NCBI GenBank assembly: GCA_015709215.1
Contig: JACCQN010000001.1
Span: forward strand, 150,338-214,337
Length of the DNA stretch: 64,000 nucleotides
Direction: 5' to 3'
Origin: Bacteroidales bacterium
GTDB taxonomy: Bacteria; Bacteroidota; Bacteroidia; Bacteroidales; F082
In this document: positions 48,194-58,431 of the stretch, one piece after another
Numbering within the stretch: position 1 is the stretch's first letter
How the letters are laid out: every line of letters begins with the position of its first letter
Position numbers and translations under genes: made by a program
Notes under the pieces: generated by a model
What the model was told of the DNA's origin: nothing
Databases searched by the model: none
The model's input: the letters and a program-made list of their open reading frames with translations, nothing else

Positions 48194-49621
48194 TGCGGAG
48201 AAGAATGTTTCATCCGGAAAATTAACCAGAAATAAGCTTTGTGTGGTCCTTGTAAATGCTGTATAAAGCCATCTGAAATCATTGCGATCGGCTTGTTCTT
48301 TCATAGCTAAAAAGCCGCCATCAACAAACACTTTCGGCCATTGGCCACCCTGGGTTTTGTGACAGGTAAGTGCGTAAGCAAACTTCACCTGTAAGGCATT
48401 AAAATAAGGATTTTTCTTCATCTCGGCCCAACGCTGCCGTCGCGATCCAATATCAAGATAATCCTCCTCTACCCTGCCAACAAATTCCTGAAATTCCCTC
48501 TCACTTAAGGAAGGCCCATCTGCCATTAAGGTGTCGAGCATGATTTTAACAGTAAAAGCAGGGCTTTCAGGATAATCAACCAGACTTATTTCTACATCAG
48601 CAAAATGAAGGTCGTACAATTCCTCGTACTGATTTATTCTGTTAATCACTGCCATATCGCCATTGGCAATAAATCCGCCTTGTTCGGTAGCTTCAAGCCA
48701 GAAATAATTATTCTTAACAACCATCAGCAAATCGCCGGCTGCCAGTTCGCTGTCTCTGCCCAAAATCCGATAACGCACTTCCTGATTAAAACGGTTTGCC
48801 CGCTTATTCGAACGGCAAATGATAACAGCTTCATTAAAATCGCGGGAGCCAAAGGCCGATTGTAACAGCTCTTCGAAATTTTCAGGAGCCACTGCAACCA
48901 CATCCTGAAAAGGCTTCAGGTTAAAAACAGGAAACTCAAACAAATTCTGATTCAGCCTGTTGCGCAAGCTAGTGGCATTCGATAAGATACCAGAATCAAG
49001 GCTCTGCCGCATCACATCCTGCAACTCAAAACTGGCCGTAGTGATGGGATACGTAGCTTTTAAGAGATTAAAATCCAGGGCAGGACTGGTTTCCAGCCCA
49101 ACAGGAGGCAGCTGTGCCTGATCACCTATCAACAAAAGCCTGCACTGTTCGCCTTCAAAAACATAATCCAACAAATCATTCAACAAGCTAGCCGATGAAC
49201 CAAACTGACTATCGCTACTCCCATCAGTGATCATCGAAGCCTCATCAACGATAAAAACAGTTTTTTTATGCTTGTTAACCATCCTTTGCACCTTTACTGT
49301 GCCATCGGCCATCGTAACACGCTGATAAATTTTACGATGTATTGTTGAAGCCACCTTTCCGGAATACTGATTCAGCACTTTTGCTGCCCGGCCAGTGGGT
49401 GCCAGCAAAACAAAACGAAGCCCAATTTCAGGCAGAACATCCACCAGCATGCTGACTAAAGTCGTTTTACCCGTGCCGGCATAGCCTTTTAAAAGATAAG
49501 TTGGATGATCTTTCTGCGAAATTAAAAAAGCGGAGAGATGGCGCAAAACTACGATTTGACCAGCTGTTGGTTCAAACACAAAATGCCTTAGCATGAGCTG
49601 GAATAGCTGAGTCCTATCCAT
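48185..49621 (-). CDS. RecD-like superfamily 1B DNA helicase (AAA-type)
   Basis: A 478-residue ATP-dependent helicase. Walker A is GYAGTGKT at residues 46-53. Walker B is FIVDEASM, followed by LIGDQAQLPPVG. The C-terminal helicase part has YALTCHKTQGGQWPKVFVD, the UvrD_C_2 motif. The single compact core fits the RecD2/Pif1-like group used in DNA repair. The start at 49621 avoids an overlap with the tamL stop at 49624 and drops an unlikely 11-residue leader that extends into tamL. It follows tamL closely, so the two may be cotranscribed. Confidence 0.85.
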   Translation of the reverse strand: MDRTQLFQLMLRHFVFEPTAGQIVVLRHLSAFLISQKDHPTYLLKGYAGTGKTTLVSMLVDVLPEIGLRFVLLAPTGRAAKVLNQYSGKVASTIHRKIYQRVTMADGTVKVQRMVNKHKKTVFIVDEASMITDGSSDSQFGSSASLLNDLLDYVFEGEQCRLLLIGDQAQLPPVGLETSPALDFNLLKATYPITTASFELQDVMRQSLDSGILSNATSLRNRLNQNLFEFPVFNLKPFQDVVAVAPENFEELLQSAFGSRDFNEAVIICRSNKRANRFNQEVRYRILGRDSELAAGDLLMVVKNNYFWLEATEQGGFIANGDMAVINRINQYEELYDLHFADVEISLVDYPESPAFTVKIMLDTLMADGPSLSEREFQEFVGRVEEDYLDIGSRRQRWAEMKKNPYFNALQVKFAYALTCHKTQGGQWPKVFVDGGFLAMKEQADRNDFRWLYTAFTRTTQSLFLVNFPDETFFSAEK

Positions 49622-49623
49622 GA

Positions 49624-51957
49624 TCAGAAAGGATATCCTATTCCAAAATTCCAAACTATATCCTTCAGTTTCAATTCATCCACCCGCCACCTATCACCTA
49701 TTGGGCGGGCAGGATTTCTTAAAGGAAGTGCAGCATCGAGCCTGAAAATGAAGAAAGAAAAATCTAACCTGAGTCCAAATCCGGCATCAATTGCCAGTTC
49801 CCGATAAAAATTACTGAAAATGAATCGTCCTCCGGGAAGGTAGCTGTTCTCATTTTTTGTCCAGATGTTACCAACATCAGCAAATAAGGCTCCCTTAAAA
49901 AAACCAGCAATAGGGAAGCGATACTCAAAACTACCTTCGAGCTGGATATCTCCGATACGTTCTACATTATCTGTTCCGCTGTAGCTGCCCGGGCCTAGCT
50001 CGCGAAATACCCATCCCCGCATACCATTAGCACCACCTCCATAAAAACTACGCTCAAAAGGCATATCAGCAGAATTACCATAAGGCAGCCCAAAACCTAT
50101 TAAAGCCCTAAATACCAATTGATTACTTTTACTGAGCATAAAATACTGCCGAAAATCAAAATCAAAACGCAAAAACTGAGCATAGCGAATACCCAATAAT
50201 TCGGAATAATCTTCCTGCTTGCTAATCAAGGGTGTTCCATTAAAAAGCGAAAGCACGTTGCCAGACGATTCGATATTAGCTCTGAAATAGGAAAAGTTTT
50301 TAATCTTATTGATATTCTGATTGTTAAATATAAAACTATAGCGCAATCCAAAGATTAAGTGATTAGAATACTGATCTTTGATCCGTTGGTTAATTTCCTG
50401 ATCGAGGAGTTGTTGAAAGGAATCGGATGGTCTTACCATCACTGAATTCAGGTTAAAGGGAGTAAAAATATGCTGTATGGTGTTTGATGTCATCCAATCA
50501 TAACTTACGGTAGCTTCGGTGATATACCGATCGTAGTTAGAGCGAATTTCGCCGCTATAACCCAAATTAAACGATGTTTTTGGCTGATATTCGAGCACAA
50601 AATTTCTCAACCTGATAGGGCTCAAAAAACGTGGAAGGATCAGGTTTGCGTTCACTCCAAATTCGTAAGTATTAAAAATAGAAGCTTCAGAAGGCAGGTT
50701 TGGGTTGTTTCCAACAAGGCTAACGCGCTGTGCTTCACCTCCTCCTCGAAGGCTAAGCCGAAAAAGCTCAGCACCTCTAAAAAGGTTTTTATTTGAATAC
50801 ACCAAACTACCCCTCAGGCCAAGATCTCCGGCTGAATTTGTTCCCTCCACTTCAATGGCATAAGCATGAACCTTCGATCTTTGAAGTTTTATTGCAACAT
50901 CCAGTAAACCAGTATCGGCCTCGGGTGGGCTGATTGTCTCAAAATTAATATCTGTGATTGCAAAAATTCTAAAATTACCTAAACCCCTGTATGTTTGTTT
51001 CAATTTTCGAAGACTAAACGGATCATTTTCGCGTAGCTGTACAACCTGACCAAAAGTTTGGGGCCTTATCCGGGGATCACCAATAGCATAAAAATACATG
51101 GCATATGGCCTATGGTCACTACCAAAAGACAGTTCAAGTTTTACACTATCAGTAGGTTGCATATTAGCCTGTGCCGGAATGAAATTAGGAAATACAGAAA
51201 CTTTGTTGATAAAATAGGGTTTATGTGCCTGCGTTCCTTTTTCAGTCTTTACGCTATCAATCAAAAGCTTCACATTCATTGACAGTTGGTTGAAGTTGCT
51301 GTCCACTTCAAAATAAATAAAGTCGCGTGAGAAGGCATAAAAACCGTTATTTTTCAAATAATCGGTTATTCTGTCACGCTCCGCATCCAATTTATAGGCA
51401 TCGTAATTAACGCCTTCACGCAACTCAGCTTGCTGTTGCAAAGGTTTTACCCATTTGGCAAGCGCACTATCATAGATTTCATAATCGTAAGAACGAATTT
51501 TATATGGTTTTCGGGGCTTTACAGCATAAATAACCTCAGCTTTGAACCGTTTTATTTTGGCACTGCTTGTAACGTCAGCGTTAAAATAGCCAAGGTTTCG
51601 CATATAGCGTTCCATTTGATCTGCACCTGAATTGGAAAGAGTTTTGTCGTAATAAACAGGCTCTTTCCCAATCTTTTCATTTATCCACTTCCAGAATTTC
51701 CGATCGGTTTTTTGTATTGTTTTGTAATATACCCACAAAGAAAATCGTGTACCAACAATCTGATTATTGGTAGGTTGGCCTGCAAATGCTGCAAGATCAG
51801 ATTTAGTAAAAGTTGTCTTTTCGTTTGTTTCATTCTGAATATCCACCACGTTTTTGGTCACGAGGTATTGACCTTCAGGAACTAATCTGCGGGTGCTGCA
51901 TGATTGAATCAGCACGACAGCAAACAAAAACAAAATAATTTTGAATATTGACTTCAT
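49624..51957 (-). CDS. tamL: TamL-type BamA/TamA-family outer-membrane lipoprotein
   Basis: A 777-residue Omp85-family protein with a lipobox ending at C20 (LIQSC). That combination defines TamL, the Bacteroidota form of TamA, which acts with TamB in outer-membrane assembly. POTRA-like parts lie at about 40-350, with ERYMRNLGYFNADVTS and DYLKNNGFYAF. The C-terminal half is a 16-stranded-like surface-antigen barrel containing SFYGGGANGMRGW and ending FGIGYPF, the expected aromatic end. No tamB-like gene is in the window. The helicase gene begins 3 bp after its stop. Confidence 0.85.
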   Translation of the reverse strand: MKSIFKIILFLFAVVLIQSCSTRRLVPEGQYLVTKNVVDIQNETNEKTTFTKSDLAAFAGQPTNNQIVGTRFSLWVYYKTIQKTDRKFWKWINEKIGKEPVYYDKTLSNSGADQMERYMRNLGYFNADVTSSAKIKRFKAEVIYAVKPRKPYKIRSYDYEIYDSALAKWVKPLQQQAELREGVNYDAYKLDAERDRITDYLKNNGFYAFSRDFIYFEVDSNFNQLSMNVKLLIDSVKTEKGTQAHKPYFINKVSVFPNFIPAQANMQPTDSVKLELSFGSDHRPYAMYFYAIGDPRIRPQTFGQVVQLRENDPFSLRKLKQTYRGLGNFRIFAITDINFETISPPEADTGLLDVAIKLQRSKVHAYAIEVEGTNSAGDLGLRGSLVYSNKNLFRGAELFRLSLRGGGEAQRVSLVGNNPNLPSEASIFNTYEFGVNANLILPRFLSPIRLRNFVLEYQPKTSFNLGYSGEIRSNYDRYITEATVSYDWMTSNTIQHIFTPFNLNSVMVRPSDSFQQLLDQEINQRIKDQYSNHLIFGLRYSFIFNNQNINKIKNFSYFRANIESSGNVLSLFNGTPLISKQEDYSELLGIRYAQFLRFDFDFRQYFMLSKSNQLVFRALIGFGLPYGNSADMPFERSFYGGGANGMRGWVFRELGPGSYSGTDNVERIGDIQLEGSFEYRFPIAGFFKGALFADVGNIWTKNENSYLPGGRFIFSNFYRELAIDAGFGLRLDFSFFIFRLDAALPLRNPARPIGDRWRVDELKLKDIVWNFGIGYPF

Positions 51958-51971
51958 TATGGATTAAAACG

Positions 51972-51979
51972 CAAAAGTA
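51972..51979 (-). promoter_or_regulatory. -7 element upstream of tamL
   Basis: The minus strand reads TACTTTTG, an exact TAnnTTTG match, 15 bp ahead of the start codon. A very short leader is implied. Confidence 0.45.
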
Positions 51980-52067
51980 CAGGATTTTTCGGCAGAAACA
52001 TGATGATAATACGACTGACAAAACACTGACAAAATAATTTCGGAATACTTTTTGAGAAGAACCTTTC

Positions 52068-52805
52068 ATGCAATCATCAGAAAAAGAAAGAATAAGAACC
52101 AGCATTTTCATTCCATCACTTTTTTTATTGGTGATGTGGCTGGTAAAGATTACTGAGACTGTATTCCAAATCAATTTAAATTTTTTGGGCATTGCGCCTC
52201 TCCAAATTCATGGACTTCCAGGCATCCTGCTTTCTCCTTTTCTGCATGGCGACTGGAATCATCTGATGGCTAACTCGGTTCCGGTATGTGTTCTGATTGC
52301 TGCGCTTTACTATTTTTACCGCACTTTAGCCACAGAAATCCTGGTGCTAACAGTCTTGCTCAGCGGCTTATGGGTTTGGCTTGGTGCGCGAAGTGGTGTG
52401 CATATTGGCGCTAGTGGTTTGATTTACGGACTGGCTATTTTTCTGATGTTTAGCGGATTTATCAGACGTGAAAACCGGTTGATGGCGCTCTCATTTGTTG
52501 TAGTCTTTTTGTACGGAAGCCTGATCTGGGGTATCTTTCCCGAACTTTTTCCTGAGAAAAACATTTCCTGGGAAGGACATCTTAGCGGCCTCGTGGCCGG
52601 CTTGGTACTTGCCTGGTATTACCGCAAAAAAGGTCCCCAAAGAAAACAGTATTCCTGGGAGGATGAAGAGGATGAAGAACAAGCGGATGAAAGCTTCGAA
52701 TCGAGCAACAACACCAGCGGTCAATCAGAAAAGCCTTATTGGGATATTCCTCAGCCCGATAAAGAAGAACTGAAAGTGGTGTATCGTTTCAAGAAAAAAC
52801 ACTAG
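52068..52805 (+). CDS. rhomboid family intramembrane serine protease
   Basis: A 245-residue membrane protease with six membrane segments (about residues 12-190). The catalytic serine is S116 in HIGASGLIYG, and its partner is H171 in WEGHLSGLVAG, the canonical rhomboid dyad. The N-terminal loop has LSPFLHGDWNHLMANS, as is typical. The C-terminal 50 residues are acidic and serine-rich and probably cytoplasmic. The gene ends inside the 3' end of the convergent transporter gene with a 4-bp overlap. The cleaved substrate is unknown. Confidence 0.92.
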   Translation: MQSSEKERIRTSIFIPSLFLLVMWLVKITETVFQINLNFLGIAPLQIHGLPGILLSPFLHGDWNHLMANSVPVCVLIAALYYFYRTLATEILVLTVLLSGLWVWLGARSGVHIGASGLIYGLAIFLMFSGFIRRENRLMALSFVVVFLYGSLIWGIFPELFPEKNISWEGHLSGLVAGLVLAWYYRKKGPQRKQYSWEDEEDEEQADESFESSNNTSGQSEKPYWDIPQPDKEELKVVYRFKKKH

Positions 52806-54253
52806 ACAAAGCGCTTGCTATTGCGCATCAACAAGCGATCAAAAGCAAACAGCAATATGGCCGTTACCAAACCAATGCCAGTAAACAACCACCAGATATC
52901 AGCCGGATTATAAGTATCCCAGAGATAGTTTGTCAGCTCCGGAACGGTCATATTATAGGCTCTTGCCGCTTCAAAAAACAATTCATTTTGCGTAAAGCTT
53001 TCAGATATTTCCGGCATACTGATCCCTTTGGCGGCCATATCCTGACGCAAAAGAAAAACCTTATCCGACCAGCTTCCATACACAGGTCCCGAGAGCAAAC
53101 CCGCGAAGAAATTACCACCCGACATTGGCAAAAAAGAACATCCCATATACAAACCCACCTTATCCCGAGGCGCAATCCGACCAATATACTCCGTGATTTT
53201 GGGTGAACTGGCCATCTCCCCAAAAGCAAAAATCAGGATAGAGAAAAACAGAAAAAAGGCATTGTTGAACATAAAGGTCAATCCGATACCTACTGATGCG
53301 ATCACAATTCCTACTATCATTGCATTTATAGGCCGCAAACGCATGACAATACTCGAAACAATCACCTGAAATACAACAATATAAAGTGCATCAACATTCA
53401 GAATCATTTCCGGATTTACAGTACCTTGAGGTGTGCCAAAAATATTAGCCAGCACAGGCGAAATATCTGCCATCCATTGATAAAGATTACGTGTATCGAT
53501 CCATTGATCGATAAAAACCGGCAGCGTGTAAAACAACTGAAAATACATACTCCAAAAACCGATAATCAACAGCAAAAACAAAAAGAAACGGAAATCTCTT
53601 AACGCAATGAAAATATTTTTAATCGCCTGTACAATGCTGGCCCACAGTTTACTGTCGTTCTTTTCTCTGGGAGGTTCCTTGTAAAAAAATAGGACCAGCA
53701 CAAAATTCAAAGCAATGATTGCTGCACTCAGATAAAACACGTAATTCCAGGAGGTTTCGCGCAATTTGCTAGCCACAAAAGGACCAATCATAGCTCCCAG
53801 ATTCACCATCATATAAAAAATCCCAAAACCTATCGATGAGTTATCTTTATTGGTTGTTTTGGCAATGGTAGCCGAAATAACCGGTTTAAAAAGTGCTCCG
53901 CCAACTGCGATATAAAAGAAGGCAGCGAATACCAGACTATAATCTGTCAGATGCCCCATTACCAGATAGCCGGTCGAAAGGATGCCGAATGAGAGTAGCA
54001 ACACTTTCTTGTAACCCAGTTTATCAGCGATACTGCCGGTGATGACAGGTAAAAAATAAAGCAAGGCCGAAACCAGCCCCATCATGGTGCCTTTTTCCTC
54101 CTGTGAAAAGCCCAAAGCCCCAGTATCCCTCGAAGCTGTGAGGTAAATAGCCAAAACATTAAACAAGCCATACCATGCCCATCTTTCGAAAAGCTCCATA
54201 GTGTTTGCAACCCAGAAAGTACGCGGAAAATGCGAAAAAACTCCTGTCTTCAT
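52802..54253 (-). CDS. MFS transporter, POT-like
   Basis: A 483-residue inner-membrane transporter with about twelve to fourteen membrane helices. FWVANTMELFERWAWYGLF near the N-terminus resembles the ExxER-type motif of proton-coupled peptide transporters, and GSIADKLGYKKVLL is the MFS loop. The peptide specificity is inferred only from that similarity; another solute is possible. It is the last gene of a tight operon (NSS transporter, helix-hairpin-helix protein, lipoprotein, this one), with gaps of 10-21 bp. Confidence 0.8.
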   Translation of the reverse strand: MKTGVFSHFPRTFWVANTMELFERWAWYGLFNVLAIYLTASRDTGALGFSQEEKGTMMGLVSALLYFLPVITGSIADKLGYKKVLLLSFGILSTGYLVMGHLTDYSLVFAAFFYIAVGGALFKPVISATIAKTTNKDNSSIGFGIFYMMVNLGAMIGPFVASKLRETSWNYVFYLSAAIIALNFVLVLFFYKEPPREKNDSKLWASIVQAIKNIFIALRDFRFFLFLLLIIGFWSMYFQLFYTLPVFIDQWIDTRNLYQWMADISPVLANIFGTPQGTVNPEMILNVDALYIVVFQVIVSSIVMRLRPINAMIVGIVIASVGIGLTFMFNNAFFLFFSILIFAFGEMASSPKITEYIGRIAPRDKVGLYMGCSFLPMSGGNFFAGLLSGPVYGSWSDKVFLLRQDMAAKGISMPEISESFTQNELFFEAARAYNMTVPELTNYLWDTYNPADIWWLFTGIGLVTAILLFAFDRLLMRNSKRFV

Positions 54254-54270
54254 TTGCTGAGGTTAAAAGT

Positions 54271-54717
54271 TTATTTGGATGAAAACCTATACCGGTTTAC
54301 CCGATAGGCACAACTACCCAACGAAGGCACTTTAGTTCTTCTAAAGTTCATCATAAGCAACTGATCATCAGCTTCATTCAGCTGAACCACCATCGCAGCT
54401 TCCACCATTACTGTCATAGCCATACTGCTACCGGGCGGAACACAACTGGAAGAAGCAGCCTTATACCATAAATTTTTAACTGCGATTCCTTTAGACATAA
54501 GTTGCTCAATAACCTGCTGTTCATCAAAACCATAGGCTGGCTTATCCTCTTCGAACTGATAGGCATAATACACTCCGGCCGGAAATTCATAGCCATTGCT
54601 GTCGTGATCTTCCAGCACCTTATTAACCACTTTAGCTGATTGATTCCGTGTTGAACCACAGGAGATTAAAACCATACTTAAGACAATAAAACCAATTAGT
54701 CTCTTTAAATATCTCAT
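54271..54717 (-). CDS. small lipoprotein of unknown function
   Basis: A 148-residue protein with a lipobox ending at C20 (MVLISC), followed by GSTRNQ. The mature part shows mixed secondary structure and no domain that I recognise. It lies 12 bp after the helix-hairpin-helix gene and 17 bp before the MFS gene, so it is probably part of that operon. No function can be assigned. Confidence 0.6.
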   Translation of the reverse strand: MRYLKRLIGFIVLSMVLISCGSTRNQSAKVVNKVLEDHDSNGYEFPAGVYYAYQFEEDKPAYGFDEQQVIEQLMSKGIAVKNLWYKAASSSCVPPGSSMAMTVMVEAAMVVQLNEADDQLLMMNFRRTKVPSLGSCAYRVNRYRFSSK

Positions 54718-54729
54718 TATCTTTTGCTA

Positions 54730-55677
54730 TTAAAATTTAACATAATACTTCAGAAAAGGTGACAAGCTATCGGAAGCCGGCGCTAATTCCAATAATTGAT
54801 CAAAGCTTTGAAGCATTCCTTTTCGGTCTCGGTGATTGAATACTGCTTTAGTAAGGGGATAAGAAAAGTAGGGGTGCCTCACAACAGCTTGAAACTCCGC
54901 AAAATTGATCTGCAAAGGCTTTAGGGAAGCTGTATCAACTTCTACATATTCGCTAAACGAGGAATACCGGTCTTCATCCATTCCATATACTTCTCTAAGC
55001 TGTTTTTTATCGACAAAGCCGCCTAGAATTTCACGGTATTTCAAAATGCGATGCGCAAACCATGGACCCACCTTCGGAAGCTGAATCAATTGCAGTGAAT
55101 CAGCTCCATTAAGTTCGACCACCATAATTTTAGGTTTAGCTTCTTTCGGTTTTACTGTCTCCTCTACTGCGGCTGCTTGATCTGGCGATTGAGAAGCCCG
55201 TGCAATACGCTGATTTCCAGCTGACGGAATTCTAATAAAAGGTTCCAGGATGGCATATTCTGTCTCCGAAATAGTGTAAATCTTTTTCAAATCCTCCTTG
55301 CGAAAAAACTTACCTCCTTTACTTTCGTAATTTTTGATGTTACGAATCTGATGAGTGGTAAGACCGAGTTTTTTCCAACTCTCTTCAGCTAAATTATTGG
55401 GATTGAACGGAAAAGGATTCAGCTTTTGTTCGATTACTGACCTATCCGGATTTGCAACATTAAAATTTTCATTTGCTTTGGCATCCCCCAAGGCTTCAAA
55501 CTCTTGCTGATGAAGCGCAACGATTTCCTGCAACTGGTGTTTTGAAAATGCAGGCGTTTTTCGAAAAATATCAGGAATAAGGTTAATACTTATCAACAGT
55601 AACATCAAAAACAGCAGGCCGATCAGAGCAAATTGCTCCTTTCTTGAAAAACTCAACTGGTTTTTGATATCAGTCAT
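54730..55677 (-). CDS. helix-hairpin-helix protein, ComEA-like, membrane anchored
   Basis: A 315-residue protein with an N-terminal membrane segment (LIGLLFLMLLLISINLIP). Its periplasmic or exterior part has helix-hairpin-helix motifs. One is LGLTTHQIRNIKNYESKGGK (about residues 90-120), and another is LPKVGPWFAHRILKYREI (about residues 205-225). The remainder resembles the ComEA DNA-binding family. The ATG at 55677 was chosen over a GTG at 55689 as the more usual start codon. A role in binding DNA is possible but unproven. It is 10 bp after the transporter gene and in the same operon. Confidence 0.75.
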   Translation of the reverse strand: MTDIKNQLSFSRKEQFALIGLLFLMLLLISINLIPDIFRKTPAFSKHQLQEIVALHQQEFEALGDAKANENFNVANPDRSVIEQKLNPFPFNPNNLAEESWKKLGLTTHQIRNIKNYESKGGKFFRKEDLKKIYTISETEYAILEPFIRIPSAGNQRIARASQSPDQAAAVEETVKPKEAKPKIMVVELNGADSLQLIQLPKVGPWFAHRILKYREILGGFVDKKQLREVYGMDEDRYSSFSEYVEVDTASLKPLQINFAEFQAVVRHPYFSYPLTKAVFNHRDRKGMLQSFDQLLELAPASDSLSPFLKYYVKF

Positions 55678-55698
55678 AAAATGCACCAACTGCTTTTA

Positions 55699-57078
55699 TT
55701 AATTCCCACTACCGAATATGCTAAAAAACCCTAAACCATTCAGGAAAACAAAAGCAATAGCAATTGGCGCCAAAAAGCGAATGATAAATAAATAGGCAAA
55801 TTTAAACCCGGCTTTAAACTTTCCCTGATTAGAAATTTCGGCAAAAACAGCATCCTTAGTCAAATACCATCCAACAAAAAGTACGATCAGCAGACCGCCG
55901 AGCGGAAGCATAATGTTAGCCGAAACCATCTCGAGCAGATCAAACAGGTTATATCCTCCCACGCTAAGGATTGCCCAGGGACCTTGGCTCATGGTACAAG
56001 CCACACCCAACACAGCAATAGAAGAAGCTGCAATAACCGTTGCCTTCTTACGACCCAGATTAAGCTCTTCAGAAAGATAAGCCGTTACTACTTCGAGCAC
56101 GGAAATCGTTGAAGTGAGTGCGGCTATGGAAAGCAGCAAAAAGAAAATGAGGGCAAAGAAATAACCTCCGGCCATCTGATCGAAAATCATCGGTAAGGTG
56201 ATAAAAACAAGTCCTGCGCCGGCTTCCGGAGCTATTCCAAAAGCAAAAACCGCCGGAAATATCGCAACACCAGCCAGAATGGCAATCAAGGTGTCAGCCG
56301 CTGAAACTGACAAAGCCGTCTTACCCAGATTTTCACCTTTTCCGATGTAGGAACCATAAGTTATCAGGGTTCCCATACCGATTGAAAGCGAGAAAAACGA
56401 CTGTCCAAGCGCTTCCAAAATCACCTTGCCGGTAATCTTTGTAAAATCGGGTTTAAACAAAAATGTCAAGCCCTCTGCAGCTCCCGGAAGGGTAACACTT
56501 CTAATACCCAAAATGATGATAATTACCAGTAACAAAGGCATTAATATCTTCGTATATTTTTCGATACCATTTTTGATTCCTTTATAGACGATAAAGGCAG
56601 TCAAAAACATAAAAATATTCTGCCACATCAACGGACGAAGCCCGCTGGTACGAAAAAGCTCAAAATTTTGCGTCAAACTTTCGGCTGACTGTGCCTTAAA
56701 ACCGTCAGATATGGCAAGATACAAATACTCCAGCGTCCATCCCGAAACGGTTGTATAAAAGGCCAGAATAAAAAAAGCAGCGCTAATTCCTAAAAACCCT
56801 GTAAGCGGCCAAAGTGATTTTGGCGCAAGTTTCCTAAAAGCTCCAACGGCATTTCTTTGCGTGTTGCGGCCTATAACAAATTCTGACAACATCACCGGCA
56901 CTCCGATGAGCACAATAAATCCAATATAGATCAATAGAAATGCGCCGCCCCCATTTTCACCGGCAACATAAGGAAAACGCCAAATATTGCCAAGCCCGAT
57001 TGCCGAACCTGCAGCTGCTGCAATAACTCCAAGTCTGGAACTGAAACTATCGCGGGGAGTATTCAGATTGATTGCCAT
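55699..57078 (-). CDS. sodium-dependent neurotransmitter:sodium symporter family transporter
   Basis: A 459-residue inner-membrane transporter with about eleven to twelve helices. The N-terminal AAGSAIGLGNIWRFPYVAGE is the NSS signature with the sodium- and substrate-binding unwound helix. The length and fold match bacterial LeuT-like proteins, which usually move amino acids with sodium. The exact substrate cannot be determined. It appears to be the first gene of the operon that continues to the MFS transporter. Confidence 0.9.
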   Translation of the reverse strand: MAINLNTPRDSFSSRLGVIAAAAGSAIGLGNIWRFPYVAGENGGGAFLLIYIGFIVLIGVPVMLSEFVIGRNTQRNAVGAFRKLAPKSLWPLTGFLGISAAFFILAFYTTVSGWTLEYLYLAISDGFKAQSAESLTQNFELFRTSGLRPLMWQNIFMFLTAFIVYKGIKNGIEKYTKILMPLLLVIIIILGIRSVTLPGAAEGLTFLFKPDFTKITGKVILEALGQSFFSLSIGMGTLITYGSYIGKGENLGKTALSVSAADTLIAILAGVAIFPAVFAFGIAPEAGAGLVFITLPMIFDQMAGGYFFALIFFLLLSIAALTSTISVLEVVTAYLSEELNLGRKKATVIAASSIAVLGVACTMSQGPWAILSVGGYNLFDLLEMVSANIMLPLGGLLIVLFVGWYLTKDAVFAEISNQGKFKAGFKFAYLFIIRFLAPIAIAFVFLNGLGFFSIFGSGN

Positions 57079-57172
57079 AAAAATTGTTTTAAAGAAAAAA
57101 ATTCAATGCAATGATATGAAATCAGACCCAAAACACAAAATAATTGTATCAGGAAGCCCTCATAAAAACAGC

Positions 57173-58420
57173 TCATTCGTATCTCAGCGAATCAATCGGA
57201 TTCAAGGCGGCAGCTTTATTAGCCGGAATAATTCCGGAAAGCAAGGCAACAATAAAACATAAAATCACAGCCATAATAATCCACACCCATGGGATAATGA
57301 ATGCACTTCCTATAAAGACCGACAATATATTTCCAATTCCGATACCAGCTCCAATACCCAGTAAACCACCAATTTGTGCAATTATAACGGCTTCAGCCAA
57401 AAACTGATTGCGAATGGTTTTGCTGGTAGCTCCAACAGCTTTTCTGATCCCAATTTCGCGTGTACGCTCTGTAACAGACACCAGCATAATATTCATCAAA
57501 CCAATGGCTGCTCCAAACAATGTAATCAACCCGATAAAAGTAGCCCCCAGCCTGATTTGTCCTGTCAGGCTCAAAAGCATATTGGCTATATTATCGCTCT
57601 TCACTATGCTAAACGATTCCGGTTTACCAATCTGATCTCCCCTTATCACCCTGAAAATCCCCGTAGCTTCTCCAATTGCGGCATCCATCATCTCAGGATC
57701 ATCAACACGCACACTAATCCCATAATTCATATTGGGTCTCGAAAAATATTGCCTCACATTGTTAACAGGCATCAAACAGTTGCGATCGCCAGAAAAGCCC
57801 ATGCTGGATCCTTTTTCTTTCATCACACCAACAATTCTGTAACGCCCCGGGCCTACAGTAATGATCTTACCAACGGGATTTTCGCCACTAATAAAGAGAC
57901 TCTCAACAATTGCCGAACCAACCACTACTACATGCGCTCCAGTTGCAACTTCATGTACGCTGATATTCCTTCCAAACTCAATCTCAAAACCGGCATTATA
58001 AATATAATTCTCATCAATTCCAATCACCTGAATATTCGGGTTGGTTTTCTGATTATTATATTTCAGGGTAGCGATTCCTGTTCCGTTAGTAGAAATACTG
58101 GTTGAAACAGGCAATTTGAAATTTTCTTTAAAAGCCATGGCCTCATGGTATGAAATATTTTTATTGACCTTGGGACGGGAGTGATCGCCCCCCATGTGAA
58201 CCACCATATCCCGATTTCGGATATTGAAGGTATTGGAACCCATCATCGAAAAATTCTCGGTCAGGTAATATTTCAGACTGTCGATTGCTGTTAAGATGCC
58301 CACCAGCGCCATGATTCCAAAAGCAATAATGGCCACTGTAAGTGCCGTGCGAAGTGCATGACTGCGAATTGACTCCAGGGAAATACGAAAGTTTTCGCCG
58401 ATTAAGTTCTTAGCATCCAT
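57173..58420 (-). CDS. ABC transporter permease, MacB/FtsX family
   Basis: A 415-residue protein with one membrane segment near residues 25-45, a periplasmic MacB-type domain (about 50-275), and three C-terminal helices. SVTERTREIGIRKAVGAT is the characteristic cytoplasmic loop before helix three. Such permeases act with an ABC ATPase and often take part in lipoprotein or peptide export or cell-envelope work, not classical import. The ATPase is not next to it here, so it may be supplied elsewhere. It starts 11 bp after upp and may be cotranscribed with it. Confidence 0.88.
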   Translation of the reverse strand: MDAKNLIGENFRISLESIRSHALRTALTVAIIAFGIMALVGILTAIDSLKYYLTENFSMMGSNTFNIRNRDMVVHMGGDHSRPKVNKNISYHEAMAFKENFKLPVSTSISTNGTGIATLKYNNQKTNPNIQVIGIDENYIYNAGFEIEFGRNISVHEVATGAHVVVVGSAIVESLFISGENPVGKIITVGPGRYRIVGVMKEKGSSMGFSGDRNCLMPVNNVRQYFSRPNMNYGISVRVDDPEMMDAAIGEATGIFRVIRGDQIGKPESFSIVKSDNIANMLLSLTGQIRLGATFIGLITLFGAAIGLMNIMLVSVTERTREIGIRKAVGATSKTIRNQFLAEAVIIAQIGGLLGIGAGIGIGNILSVFIGSAFIIPWVWIIMAVILCFIVALLSGIIPANKAAALNPIDSLRYE

Positions 58421-58431
58421 ATTGAACTGAA

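Noticed and set aside
57374..58105. A 243-codon plus-strand open frame opposite the ABC permease.
   Set aside because: It is the complement of a gene with MacB/FtsX motifs. The product has many His and Asn residues, typical of an antisense shadow.
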